A stretch of 64,000 bases of DNA from Pseudomonas sp. Bc-h. GTDB taxonomy: Bacteria > Pseudomonadota > Gammaproteobacteria > Pseudomonadales > Pseudomonadaceae. The notes under the pieces are model-generated. The model saw nothing but the letters and a program-made list of their open reading frames with translations. It was not told the DNA's origin and ran no database searches. The stretch covers positions 145,841 through 209,840 of the forward strand of contig NZ_MUIN01000012.1 in the NCBI RefSeq assembly GCF_002080045.1. Direction: 5' to 3'. Shown here piece after piece: positions 50,200-58,954 of the stretch. The position numbers and the translations under genes were made by a program. Position 1 is the first letter of the stretch. The number at the start of each line of letters is the position of its first letter.

Positions 50200-51786
50200 T
50201 TGATTTCCACAGCTAACATCACGATGCAGTTCGGCGCCAAGCCGCTGTTCGAGAACGTTTCGGTCAAATTCAACAACGGCAATCGCTACGGCCTCATCGG
50301 CGCCAACGGCTGTGGCAAATCCACTTTCATGAAGATCCTGGGCGGCGATCTGGAGCCGTCGGGCGGTCAGGTGATGCTCGAGCCGAACGTGCGTCTGGGT
50401 AAGTTGCGTCAGGATCAGTTCGCCTACGAAGAATTCACCGTGATCGACACCGTGATCATGGGCCACGAGGAGCTGTGGAAGGTCAAGGCCGAGCGCGACC
50501 GTATCTACTCGCTGCCAGAGATGAGCGAAGAAGACGGCATGGCCGTTGCCGAGCTCGAAACCGAGTTCGCCGAGATGGACGGCTATACCGCCGAATCTCG
50601 CGCAGGCGAGTTGCTGCTGGGTCTGGGTATTCCCCTGGAGCAGCATTCCGGCCCGATGACCGAAGTCGCGCCAGGCTGGAAGCTCCGCGTCCTGCTGGCT
50701 CAGGCGCTGTTCTCCAATCCTGAAGTGCTGTTGCTCGACGAACCGACCAACCACCTGGACATCAACACCATCCGCTGGCTGGAAACCATTCTCACGGCGC
50801 GTAACAGCACCATGATCATCATTTCCCACGACCGGCACTTCCTTAACAGCGTCTGCACCCACATGGCGGACCTGGATTACGGCGAACTGCGTCTGTTCCC
50901 CGGCAACTACGACGAGTACATGACCGCGGCGACCCAATCCCGTGAGCAACTGCTGTCGGACAACGCCAAGAAGAAAGCCCAGATCGCCGAGTTGCAGACC
51001 TTCGTCAGCCGCTTTTCGGCCAACGCCTCGAAAGCCAAGCAGGCGACTTCCCGCGCCAAGCAGATCGACAAGATCCAGCTGGCCGAGGTCAAGCCTTCCA
51101 GCCGCGTCAGCCCGTTCATTCGCTTCGAGCAGACCAAAAAGCTGCACCGCCAGGCGGTAACCATCGAGCACATGTCCAAGGGCTTCGACGGCAAGACCCT
51201 GTTCAAGAATTTCAGCTTCACCGTTGAAGCGGGCGAGCGCGTTGCGATCATCGGCCCGAACGGTATCGGCAAGACCACGCTGCTGCGCACGCTGATGGGC
51301 GAACTGACGCCGGATGCGGGTTCGGTGAAGTGGACCGAGAGCGCGGAGCTGGGTTACTACGCTCAGGACCACGCCCATGACTTCGAAGACGACGTCAGCC
51401 TGTTCGACTGGATGGGTCAGTGGACGCAGGGCGAGCAGATCATCCGTGGCACGTTGGGCCGCATGTTGTTCTCCAACGACGAGATCCTCAAGTCGGTCAA
51501 AGTCATCTCCGGTGGTGAGCAAGGCCGCATGCTGTTCGGCAAGCTGATCCTGCAAAAGCCGAACGTGCTGGTGATGGACGAACCGACCAACCACCTGGAC
51601 ATGGAATCCATCGAGGCGCTGAACCTCGCGCTGGAAAACTACCCAGGCACTTTGATCTTCGTCAGTCATGACCGTGAATTCGTATCGTCCCTGGCCACTC
51701 GCATCATCGAGTTGAGCCCGAACGGCGTGACCGACTTCAGCGGCACCTACGATGATTACCTGCGTAGCCAGGGTGTGGTGTTCTAA
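50200..51786 (+). CDS. ybiT: ABC-F ATPase YbiT
   Basis: The 528-residue soluble protein has two ABC domains without membrane parts: Walker A GANGCGKSTFMKI and GPNGIGKTTLLRT, a first-domain signature degenerate as MTEVAPGWKLRVLLAQAL, a second SGGEQGRMLFGKLI, and Walker B LLLDEPTNHLD and LVMDEPTNHLD. A linker with FSANASKAKQATSRAKQIDKI follows domain 1. ABC-F proteins act on the ribosome. Both the length and STANITMQFGAKPLFENVSVKFNNGNRYGLIGANG match YbiT. The start is TTG at 50200, after AGGATAAG. Confidence 0.92.
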   Translation: MISTANITMQFGAKPLFENVSVKFNNGNRYGLIGANGCGKSTFMKILGGDLEPSGGQVMLEPNVRLGKLRQDQFAYEEFTVIDTVIMGHEELWKVKAERDRIYSLPEMSEEDGMAVAELETEFAEMDGYTAESRAGELLLGLGIPLEQHSGPMTEVAPGWKLRVLLAQALFSNPEVLLLDEPTNHLDINTIRWLETILTARNSTMIIISHDRHFLNSVCTHMADLDYGELRLFPGNYDEYMTAATQSREQLLSDNAKKKAQIAELQTFVSRFSANASKAKQATSRAKQIDKIQLAEVKPSSRVSPFIRFEQTKKLHRQAVTIEHMSKGFDGKTLFKNFSFTVEAGERVAIIGPNGIGKTTLLRTLMGELTPDAGSVKWTESAELGYYAQDHAHDFEDDVSLFDWMGQWTQGEQIIRGTLGRMLFSNDEILKSVKVISGGEQGRMLFGKLILQKPNVLVMDEPTNHLDMESIEALNLALENYPGTLIFVSHDREFVSSLATRIIELSPNGVTDFSGTYDDYLRSQGVVF

Positions 51787-51807
51787 ATCACTGCAGGCTG
51801 TAGCTGA

Positions 51808-51836
51808 AAGCCCCGTCGTTGCGACGGGGCTTTTTT
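51808..51836 (+). terminator. terminator after ybiT
   Basis: GCCCCGTCG (51810-51818) pairs with CGACGGGGC (51822-51830) around TTG, followed by six T. It lies about 24 bases after the ybiT stop codon. Confidence 0.9.
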
Positions 51837-51908
51837 GTGGGTGCTGTCGGCCAGAGGTTATTGGGCGAAGCGTTTATCCCTCACTGAAAACAGCAGCCGA
51901 ACCTGACC

Positions 51909-52796
51909 TCAACCGCCCTTCTTACGCTGCTGCCATGCCGCCGCCAGGCCGCTCAGACAGATGATCGCGATCCCCGCCTGGGCGGTGAGCGACGGCGCGT
52001 GGTTGAACACGATAAAACCCCACAGCCCGGCAAACACGATCTGGCAATAACCGAACGGCGCCAGCAACGCCGGCGCGGCGAAGCGGAACGCCTGGGTCAA
52101 CATCAAGTGAGCGACCATCCCGCAGGTGCCCAGTGCCAGCATGAACGGCACATGCTTCCACTCCGGGGATTGCCAGAAAAACGGCACGATGGCGCTCATG
52201 AGCAGGCTGTTGAACAGACCGGCGAAGAAGTTGCTAGTGGTCGGGCTGTCGTGGGCAGCCACCAGCCGGGTGAGCAATTGATAACAGGCGAAGCACAGCG
52301 CCGAACCCAGTGGCAGCAGCACTGCCGGGGTGAACAGCTCGCCGCCGGGATGGACGATCACCATGACTCCGCTGAAGCCCACCAGTACCGCAATCCACTG
52401 GCCGCGGCTGACGTTCTCTTTAAGCAACGGCACCGACAATGCAGTCACCAGCAACGGCGCGAGGAAGTTGACAGCCGTCGCTTCGGCAATCGGGATGAAC
52501 ATCAGGCCGCTGGTGAACAACAGGCTTGTGCCCAGCAGGCAGGCCGCACGCAAAGCCTGCAAGCCCGGACGCTTGGTGCGCAAAACCCGCAACCCCGCCG
52601 AGGGCATGAAGATGCAGGCCATCAACGCGGTATGCACCACGTAGCGAATCCACACCACCATCATGATGGGGTAGATGCCAGAGAGGTATTTGGACAGCGT
52701 GTCGTGTGTGGAAAACAGAAAGGTCGCAAGGACGATCAGTGCGATGCCTTTGAGAGGCTGGTTGACGCCGGAGAGCGGCGTGCTGGTGGTACTCAT
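51909..52796 (-). CDS. EamA-family (DMT) transporter
   Basis: The 295-residue inner-membrane protein has ten predicted helices in two EamA halves (LIVLATFLFSTHDTLSKYLSGIYPIMMVVWIRYVVHT in the first, LPLGSALCFACYQLLTRLVAAHDS at the start of the second; RFAAPALLAPFGYCQIVFAGLWGFIVF late). Members export metabolites or amino acids. ATG 52796 follows AAGGAAAGCTG. The substrate is unknown; it faces an aromatic-acid porin across a 344-base gap. Confidence 0.85.
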   Translation of the reverse strand: MSTTSTPLSGVNQPLKGIALIVLATFLFSTHDTLSKYLSGIYPIMMVVWIRYVVHTALMACIFMPSAGLRVLRTKRPGLQALRAACLLGTSLLFTSGLMFIPIAEATAVNFLAPLLVTALSVPLLKENVSRGQWIAVLVGFSGVMVIVHPGGELFTPAVLLPLGSALCFACYQLLTRLVAAHDSPTTSNFFAGLFNSLLMSAIVPFFWQSPEWKHVPFMLALGTCGMVAHLMLTQAFRFAAPALLAPFGYCQIVFAGLWGFIVFNHAPSLTAQAGIAIICLSGLAAAWQQRKKGG

Positions 52797-53140
52797 CAGC
52801 TTTCCTTTGGTCTTGCGTGAGTGCGTGGTCTGTCCATAGCCGCCGCGAGCACGTTGGGTAGACCTGGAAAGAATATAGAAGCCACCGGCAGATAACCAAG
52901 CAAACATGAAACATTCTTCAGGTATTCCCGATGGTTCTGGCAGCTATTCCACCGGGCACTGGCAAGTTCCCGATAACGATAACCGCAGGGCATTAAATTA
53001 ACGCCTAGGAATGTACGAACCGGTTAATTAACGTTCGATTACCGCACCAAACTGCATTCCACCAATTGATCGGCCCCCTTCCCGCCTCGCACCATGGGCC
53101 TCAGTTTCGCCTTGCCAATAATTATAAAAAGGTCCAAACG
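52797..53140. other. 344-base divergent promoter gap before the porin
   Basis: No gene is present. It holds a PcaR-like box at 53033-53047, a perfect GTTAATTAAC palindrome at 53023-53032 next to it, and a related TTAAATTAACG at 52993-53003. Confidence 0.55.
53033..53047. promoter_or_regulatory. PcaR-like box before the OprD porin
   Basis: GTTCGATTACCGCAC agrees in 13 of 15 positions with the P. putida PcaR site as I remember it (GTTCGATAATCGCAC). PcaR is the IclR-family activator of the beta-ketoadipate regulon. The site is about 95 bases before the porin start and next to pca genes, so the porin probably belongs to that regulon. Confidence 0.6.
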
Positions 53141-54394
53141 ATGCATAGCTCATCTCGTCTCGTCAGCCGTCTTTCGTTCGTCATTTCCGCCAGCGCAATC
53201 ACCTCTCTGACCGCCCATGCCGAAGGTTTTGTCGACGAGGCCAAAGTCGGTCTGAACCTGCGCAACTTCTTCATCAACCGCAATTTCGTCGACCCGGCCA
53301 ACGCGCAGAGTGGCGCCCAGGAATGGACGCAAAACTTCATCCTCGATGCCCGCTCCGGCTATACGCCGGGCACAGTAGGGTTTGGCGTCGACGCCTTGGG
53401 GCTGTATTCGGTAAAGCTCGATGGCGGCAAGGGATCGGGCGGCACCCAGTTATTGCCGATCCACGATGACGGGCGCCCTGCCGACGATTTTGGACGGCTG
53501 GCGGTGGCTGCGAAAGCCAAGGTATCCAACACCGAAATGAAGATCGGCGAGTGGATGCCGGTGCTGCCGATTCTGCGCTCCGATGACGGTCGCTCACTGC
53601 CGCAGACTTTTCGTGGCGGGCAGATTACCTCCCGAGAGCTGGCGGGCCTGGCGCTCTACGGTGGGCAGTTCCGCGGCAACAGCCCACGCAACGATGCGAG
53701 TATGGAGGACATGTCCATGACCGGCCGCGCGGCGGTCACCTCGGACCGCTTCAATTTTGGCGGCGCCGAGTACAGCTTCAACGACAAGCACACGCAGATC
53801 GGCCTGTGGTATGCGCAGTTGGAAGACATCTATCAGCAGAAGTACCTCAACCTGATTCACAGCCAGCCGATTGGCGCCTGGACGCTGGGGGCCAATCTCG
53901 GATATTTCACCGGCAAGGAAGACGGCAGCGCGCTGGCTGGCGATCTGGACAACCGCACCTGGTCGGCGCTGCTGTCGGCGCGGTATCTGGGCAACACCTT
54001 TTATGTCGGCCTGCAGAAAGTCAGCGGCGACAACGCGTGGATGCGCGTCAATGGCACCAGCGGCGGCACCCTGGCCAACGACAGCTACAACTCCAGCTTC
54101 GACAACGCCAAGGAGAAGTCCTGGCAACTGCGGCATGATTTCGACTTCGCGGTGCTGGGCGTTCCCGGGCTGACGATGATGAATCGCTACATCAAGGGCG
54201 ACAATGTCCACACGGGCAGCATCACCGATGGCGAGGAATGGGCGCGGGAGTCGGAACTGGCGTACGTGATTCAGGCAGGGAGCCTGAAGAACCTGTCCGT
54301 GCGCTGGCGCAACTCGACCATGCGCCGGGATTTCAGCAGCAATCAGTTCGATGAGAACCGGCTGATCGTGAGTTATCCGATTTCGGTTTTGTAA
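53141..54394 (+). CDS. OprD-family outer-membrane porin
   Basis: The 417-residue protein has a signal peptide (residues 1-27, ending THA or HAEG), EGFVDEAKVGLNLRNFFINR as the OprD start of mature sequence, alternating beta-strand sequence, and a C-terminal FDENRLIVSYPISVL typical of OprD. The OpdK branch of this family takes up aromatic acids. Position beside pca genes and a PcaR-like box suggest uptake of protocatechuate, 4-hydroxybenzoate or a relative. The start is MHSSSRLVSR after AAGGTCC. Confidence 0.9.
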   Translation: MHSSSRLVSRLSFVISASAITSLTAHAEGFVDEAKVGLNLRNFFINRNFVDPANAQSGAQEWTQNFILDARSGYTPGTVGFGVDALGLYSVKLDGGKGSGGTQLLPIHDDGRPADDFGRLAVAAKAKVSNTEMKIGEWMPVLPILRSDDGRSLPQTFRGGQITSRELAGLALYGGQFRGNSPRNDASMEDMSMTGRAAVTSDRFNFGGAEYSFNDKHTQIGLWYAQLEDIYQQKYLNLIHSQPIGAWTLGANLGYFTGKEDGSALAGDLDNRTWSALLSARYLGNTFYVGLQKVSGDNAWMRVNGTSGGTLANDSYNSSFDNAKEKSWQLRHDFDFAVLGVPGLTMMNRYIKGDNVHTGSITDGEEWARESELAYVIQAGSLKNLSVRWRNSTMRRDFSSNQFDENRLIVSYPISVL

Positions 54395-54409
54395 GGCACT
54401 GACCTTACA

Positions 54410-54457
54410 GACGCCTCATCCCTGTAGCACGCCGGAGCGCTACAGGAATGAGGCGTC
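54410..54457. terminator. long hairpin between convergent porin and pcaC
   Basis: GACGCCTCAT-C-CCTGTAGC and its near complement GCTACAGG-A-ATGAGGCGTC form an 18-base-pair stem with one mismatch. There is no T-run in either direction. It lies between two convergent genes and may end both transcripts or be a REP-like element. Confidence 0.6.
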
Positions 54458-54471
54458 GAGGCGCGAACCGA

Positions 54472-54867
54472 TCACTCCTCTAAAGACTCGACCCCCAGCT
54501 CATTCCACACTTCTTCAGCCAGATGAAACGTCGCATTGGCCGCCGGAATCCCGCAATAGATCGCGCTCTGCATCAGCACTTCCTTGATCTCGTCGCGGGT
54601 TACGCCATTGTTTTTCGCGGCACGCAGGTGCAGGCGCAGTTCGCCTTCGCGGTTCATGCCGATCAGCATGGCGATGGTGATCAGGCTTCGGGTATGGCGC
54701 GGCAATCCGGGGCGGGTCCAGATGTCGCCCCAGGCATGGCGGGTGATCATTTCCTGAAACTCACCGTTGAACGGCGTGAGCTTTTCCAGGCTGCGGTCGA
54801 CATGGGCATCGCCCAATACTTCGCGGCGGACTTTCATGCCCGCCTCGTAACGTTGTTTCTCGTCCAT
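54472..54867 (-). CDS. pcaC: PcaC 4-carboxymuconolactone decarboxylase
   Basis: The 131-residue enzyme turns 4-carboxymuconolactone into beta-ketoadipate enol-lactone. It shows MKVRREVLGDAHVDRS, FNGEFQEMITRHAWGDIWTRPGLPRHTRSLITIAMLI and LMQSAIYCGIPAANATFHLAEEVW. It follows pcaB by 17 bases. The lactone hydrolase gene pcaD, usually adjacent, is not found in the window. Confidence 0.95.
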   Translation of the reverse strand: MDEKQRYEAGMKVRREVLGDAHVDRSLEKLTPFNGEFQEMITRHAWGDIWTRPGLPRHTRSLITIAMLIGMNREGELRLHLRAAKNNGVTRDEIKEVLMQSAIYCGIPAANATFHLAEEVWNELGVESLEE

Positions 54868-54884
54868 TTTCGGTCCAGTCGGAT

Positions 54885-56249
54885 TTATCGAAGGTTGAAA
54901 GCCTGATGATCGGCCACCGCGCGCTTGACCCAGCGTTTGGATTGGCCAAGGTAATGGGTTGGATTCAGCAGATTGTCCAGCGCCTGAGACGACAACTGCG
55001 CAGTGACCTCCGGCTCGGCACCCAAGACTTCGCGCAGGTGCTTACCCTGCTCAACGGCGCGGCGACAGCATCGCTCGATCAGGTGATGCGCCGCATCGCG
55101 CCCCATGCGCTGGGCCAGCGCGATACTGACAGCTTCAGCGAGCACCAGCCCGTGGGTCAGGTCCAGATTCTGCAGCATGCGCTGTGCATCGACTTCAAGG
55201 CCGGGGATCACCGCCAACGCCTGCTGCAATGAGCCGGACACCACGCAGCACAGTTCCGGCAACGTCTCCCACTCAGCGTGCCACAGACCCAGGCTGCGCT
55301 CGTGCTCCTGCGGCATGGCGCTGAGCATGGTCGCCACCAGCCCAGGGGCACGGGTCGCCGCGCCGATCATCACCGCCGCGCCCACCGGGTTGCGCTTGTG
55401 GGGCATGGTCGAGGAACCGCCCTTGCCTGCTGCGGCTGGCTCGAACACTTCTGCGGCCTCGGTCTGCATCATCAGGCTGATGTCGCGGCCGATCTTGCCC
55501 AGGCTGCCAGCGACAAGGCCCAGAAAACCGGCGAACTCCACAAGACGATCGCGCTGGGTGTGCCAGGGTTGGTCCGGCAAGTTCAACTTCAGTTCACGGG
55601 CCAGGCTCTCGGCAATCGGGAATGCCATCTCGCCCAACGCCGCGAGGCTGCCGGAAGCGCCGCCGAACTGCAGGCACAACAGACGTGGTTTGAGCTCCTT
55701 GAGCCGCTGGCGATGTCGGGTGATCGACCCCAGCCAAGCGGCAATCTTCGCGCCAAGGGTGACGGGGGTCGCCTGTTGCAGCCAGGTCCGCCCTGACATC
55801 GGCACGCCCGCATGCCGCTGGGCCTGTTGTGCCAGAGCGTCGGCGAGGCTGGCCAGATCCTGCTCCAACAAGCCGACGGCGCTGCGCAATTGCAGCACCA
55901 GACCTGAGTCCATCACGTCCTGACTGGTGGCGCCCATGTGTACGTAGCGCTCAGCCGTTTCGTTGCGCGCAGCGATCTGTTTGCCCAGCGCCTTGACCAG
56001 CGGAATCGCCGAATTACCGGCATTGCCGATAGCGATGGACAGCTCATCGAAGTCGTAGAGCGAGGCATCGCAGGCGGCGACGATATCGTTCACCACCTCG
56101 GTCGGTATCGCGCCGATGGCCGCTTCGGCGCGGGCCAGCGCTGCTTCGAAATCGAGCATGCCCTGCACGCGGCCCTGATCGGAAAAGATCCGGCGCATGG
56201 GCTCCTGAGTAAAATATCGGTCGAATAATTGGTTGCCGGGTCTGTTCAA
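54885..56249 (-). CDS. pcaB: PcaB 3-carboxy-cis,cis-muconate cycloisomerase
   Basis: The 454-residue enzyme of the fumarase/aspartase superfamily lactonises 3-carboxymuconate. The family signature is GKGGSSTMPHKRNPVGAAV (near residue 275). MGATSQDVMDSGLVLQLR and GRTWLQQATPVTLG are other conserved blocks. It lies downstream of pcaG on the same strand with a 127-base gap that contains a REP element, so it may have its own promoter there. Confidence 0.94.
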   Translation of the reverse strand: MNRPGNQLFDRYFTQEPMRRIFSDQGRVQGMLDFEAALARAEAAIGAIPTEVVNDIVAACDASLYDFDELSIAIGNAGNSAIPLVKALGKQIAARNETAERYVHMGATSQDVMDSGLVLQLRSAVGLLEQDLASLADALAQQAQRHAGVPMSGRTWLQQATPVTLGAKIAAWLGSITRHRQRLKELKPRLLCLQFGGASGSLAALGEMAFPIAESLARELKLNLPDQPWHTQRDRLVEFAGFLGLVAGSLGKIGRDISLMMQTEAAEVFEPAAAGKGGSSTMPHKRNPVGAAVMIGAATRAPGLVATMLSAMPQEHERSLGLWHAEWETLPELCCVVSGSLQQALAVIPGLEVDAQRMLQNLDLTHGLVLAEAVSIALAQRMGRDAAHHLIERCCRRAVEQGKHLREVLGAEPEVTAQLSSQALDNLLNPTHYLGQSKRWVKRAVADHQAFNLR

Positions 56250-56330
56250 CGGACTGCTCCTGACGGCTCGTTCATACGATCCTTACGCATCAACAGTAGC
56301 AGCCCGCCTGGCGACGACGAACGGAGAAAA

Positions 56331-56358
56331 GCCGCCGCCGGCAAGCCGGACTGCTACA
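56331..56358. repeat. REP half-element before pcaB
   Basis: CCGGCAAGCCGGACTGCTACAG in the pcaG-pcaB gap repeats the right arm of the REP at 37110-37168. It lies on the 3' side of pcaG. Confidence 0.55.
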
Positions 56359-56376
56359 GATTTGGCTGGTTCGCGA

Positions 56377-56979
56377 TCAGAAATCGAAGAACACCGTCTC
56401 ATCGATGCCCTGTACGCGGATGTCAAAACGATAGGCCAACTTGCCGTCGACCGTACACCGTTTGGCGATCAGGGTCTGACGTCGCTGCGGCTGTTCGATC
56501 AGGTTCAGCACCGGGTCCACTGCGTTGTTCTGCGCCTCGTCATCGAAATACAGGCGCGTTTGCAGCTGAATATTGATGCCCCGGGCAAACAGCGAGACGT
56601 TGACGTGGGGCGCCATGGGCACACCGGCTGCATTGCGTACCACACCCGGCTTGATGGTTTTGACCAGCCATTCGCCCTCGTCGGTGGTGGCGGTGCGACC
56701 GAAGCTGTTGAAGGCTTTGCTCAGGTCGTAATCGCAGTCGTAATGGCCGTCGGCGTCGGCCTGCCACAGCTCCAGAAACGAGTCGCGAATCAGATGGCCG
56801 TTGCCGTCATAGACGTGCCCCAGCAGCAGGATGTGCTCGCCTGGCGCGTCGGGCCGGGCCATCTCATTCCAGATTTCCTGTTCGCGAGGCGGGTTGCCTG
56901 CGGCTTCCAGCGCCAGGCCGATGTGCACGTAAGGGCCGGCGGTCTGTGAAGGGGTTTCCGGCAGAATTTGAACGGGCAT
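56377..56979 (-). CDS. pcaG: PcaG protocatechuate 3,4-dioxygenase alpha subunit
   Basis: The 200-residue alpha subunit starts PVQILPETPSQTAGPYVHIGLALEAAGNPP and carries the intradiol dioxygenase fold (GHVYDGNGHLIRDSFLELWQADADGHYD, KPGVVRNAAGVPMAPHVNVSLFARGINIQLQTRLYFDDE). It binds no iron itself but forms the active site with PcaH. The start follows GAGGAGGGAAGCCC. It is twelve bases after pcaH. Confidence 0.95.
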   Translation of the reverse strand: MPVQILPETPSQTAGPYVHIGLALEAAGNPPREQEIWNEMARPDAPGEHILLLGHVYDGNGHLIRDSFLELWQADADGHYDCDYDLSKAFNSFGRTATTDEGEWLVKTIKPGVVRNAAGVPMAPHVNVSLFARGINIQLQTRLYFDDEAQNNAVDPVLNLIEQPQRRQTLIAKRCTVDGKLAYRFDIRVQGIDETVFFDF

Positions 56980-56991
56980 GGGCTTCCCTCC

Positions 56992-57711
56992 TCAGACGTT
57001 TTCGAAGTGAGTCTTGCGCTGGCCGCGCAGGACGATATCAAAGCGGTAAGCCAGGCAATCCATCGGATTGGCCATGCTCATGTCCAGCCGCGCAATCAGG
57101 CTCTGCACCGCGTCCGGGTCGGCAATCGACTTGACGATAGGGCACATGCCGATCAGCGGATCACCTTCGAAATACAGCTGCGTGATCAGCTTGGTTGAAA
57201 TCGACGGGCCGCTGATGGAGAAGTGGATGTGCGCCGGGCGCCAGTCATTCGGGCCGTTACGCCACGGGTATGGTCCGGGCTTTACCGTGCGGAAACTGTA
57301 GTTGCCATCGCGGTCGGTCAGGCAGCGTCCAACGCCACCGAAATTGGGGTCGAGCGGCGCCAGATAGGCATCCTTCTTGTGCCGATAACGTCCACCGGCA
57401 TTGGCCTGCCACATCTCCACCAGCGTGTGGGGAACGGGTTTGCCGTACTGATCGATGACTCGACCGGCGACGATGATGCGCTCGCCAATGGGCAAACCGC
57501 CGTTGTCGAAGTTGAGCAGTAAATCGGCATCGTGACGGCCGAATTGCAGGTGCGTGAAGTCGGGGCCACTGGTTTCGGAGATCGACTGCGGGATGCTGAC
57601 CAGCGCCTGGCGCGGTGAGCGCAGGATCGAGGTCTTGTAATCAGGGGTCAGGGCTTTGGGGTGCCAATTACGGTCGCGAATGGCGAAACGGCTGTCGTGG
57701 GCGTCGGACAT
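56992..57711 (-). CDS. pcaH: PcaH protocatechuate 3,4-dioxygenase beta subunit
   Basis: The 239-residue beta subunit holds the catalytic Fe(III). Its ligands are expected at Tyr in QANAGGRYRHKKD, Tyr in PGPYPWRNG and the two His in RPAHIHFSISG, all of which are present. It cleaves protocatechuate to 3-carboxy-cis,cis-muconate. It is the first structural gene of the leftward pca run, with a PcaQ-type operator 130 bases upstream. Confidence 0.96.
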   Translation of the reverse strand: MSDAHDSRFAIRDRNWHPKALTPDYKTSILRSPRQALVSIPQSISETSGPDFTHLQFGRHDADLLLNFDNGGLPIGERIIVAGRVIDQYGKPVPHTLVEMWQANAGGRYRHKKDAYLAPLDPNFGGVGRCLTDRDGNYSFRTVKPGPYPWRNGPNDWRPAHIHFSISGPSISTKLITQLYFEGDPLIGMCPIVKSIADPDAVQSLIARLDMSMANPMDCLAYRFDIVLRGQRKTHFENV

Positions 57712-57840
57712 GCCGGTCTCCTTTTGTAGTTATGGGAGGTCTGCGGCTGCTCCATGGCGTTTCAGGCAACAAAGGAGCAGGCGATAGCGCAGTGTCCCGC
57801 GCAATCGACCTCGACAAAACTGAAAAAAACACAAGCATTC

Positions 57841-57856
57841 ATAACCAAACGGTTAT
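57841..57856. promoter_or_regulatory. PcaQ operator overlapping the pcaQ stop codon
   Basis: ATAACC-AAAC-GGTTAT is a perfect palindrome (extended one base on each side, C and G). It fits the LysR site ATAACC-N4-GGTTAA known for PcaQ in Sinorhizobium. It spans the end of pcaQ and lies 130 bases before pcaH, so PcaQ probably binds here to activate pcaHG. Confidence 0.75.
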
Positions 57857-58806
57857 GGATAGGCGCCTTCGCGATAGGCTTGCCCGACCTCCCGCAACAC
57901 ATCCACGCACCATTGCGCGGCAATCGATAACGGCAACGCGGGGTTGCTGCACAGGCCGACCGAACCGCCCGGCTCGCGTATCCCCAGCTCAAGTTCTACC
58001 AGTTCGCCTCGGCTCAGATCCTGGCGCACCGCGTCGAACGGCGCGATCCACACCGCGTCGCTGCATTGCACGTAGCGTCGGCTCAGCGTCAGCGAGAGGG
58101 TTTCCAGACGCTGGCGCGGCGGGCTGATGCCGTGCTGCACGAACAGGCTGTCGGCGAACTTGCGGATGGTGGTGCCCGCCAGCGGCAACACCAGCGGGAA
58201 GTCTTCAAGCGTTGGGCGATTGTCATTGTTGGCGAGCAGCGGATGGCCATCGCGCACCACCAAAGTCATCGACTCGCTGTACAGGTGTTCGAAGCTCAGG
58301 CCGAGAATCTGCGGGCTGTCGGTCATGCGTCCTACCACCAGATCCAGCTCGCCCAGACGCAGTTGCGAGAGCAGATAGGCACTCGGTCCGGTGGCGACGC
58401 TGACCACCAGTGCCGGATGCCGGGCGTGCAGACGGCAGATCACTTCCGGAACCAGCAGGCTTTCCACGGTCGACAACACGCCCAGGCGCACCGTCACCGG
58501 CTCGTGCTCACCGGAACGCAAGCTGTGCACCCCTTCGCGCAGCGCCTGAACGCTGGGCCCGGCATAGCGCATGAATGCCACACCGGCTTCGGTCAACGCC
58601 GCTCCGCTCTTGCTGCGCACGAACAGGTTGGCGCAGAGCAGGGTTTCCAGTTCCTTGAGGGTTTTGGACAAGGCCGGCTGGCTGATCGCAAGCTTGTCCG
58701 AGGCTTTGGCCAGACTGCCCTGGCGCGCGACCTCAAGGAAACACAGCAGATGACGAAACTTGATGCGGGTGTCGATGTTCAAGGGGGAAGCGGCCTCAGT
58801 ATCCAA
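57853..58806 (-). CDS. pcaQ: PcaQ LysR-type activator
   Basis: The 317-residue LysR regulator has its winged helix in RHLLCFLEVARQGSLAKASDKLAISQPALSKTLKELETLLCANLFVRSKSGAALTEAG. The PcaQ-type effector domain includes LRLGELDLVVGRM and LVLPLAGTTIRKFADSLFVQHG. It activates protocatechuate genes in response to carboxymuconate-type inducers. Here it lies upstream on the same strand as pcaHG rather than divergent. Confidence 0.92.
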   Translation of the reverse strand: MDTEAASPLNIDTRIKFRHLLCFLEVARQGSLAKASDKLAISQPALSKTLKELETLLCANLFVRSKSGAALTEAGVAFMRYAGPSVQALREGVHSLRSGEHEPVTVRLGVLSTVESLLVPEVICRLHARHPALVVSVATGPSAYLLSQLRLGELDLVVGRMTDSPQILGLSFEHLYSESMTLVVRDGHPLLANNDNRPTLEDFPLVLPLAGTTIRKFADSLFVQHGISPPRQRLETLSLTLSRRYVQCSDAVWIAPFDAVRQDLSRGELVELELGIREPGGSVGLCSNPALPLSIAAQWCVDVLREVGQAYREGAYP

Positions 58807-58842
58807 TGACTACCGGATTGATAGGGCAAGCGCAGAAACCGT

Positions 58843-58924
58843 GAGAGGAAGCTTGCTCGCGAATGCAGTGTGTCATTAAACCTTGAATCAGATGAAAGGA
58901 CATTCGCGAGCAAGCTCCCTCCTA
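58843..58924. repeat. Pseudomonas REP pair (BIME)
   Basis: GAGGAAGCTTGCTCGCGAAT and its inverted copy ATTCGCGAGCAAGCTCCCTC flank about 40 bases. GAGCTTGCTCGCGA-type REP hairpins are common in P. fluorescens-group genomes. This one lies between pcaQ and bphP. Confidence 0.85.
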
Positions 58925-58954
58925 TAGGCAGCCGAGCCAACCCTCGGCTCACCT

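Noticed and set aside
49918..51669. A long open frame on the minus strand opposite ybiT
   Set aside because: It lies wholly over ybiT, whose ABC motifs are unambiguous; high GC content keeps the opposite strand open.
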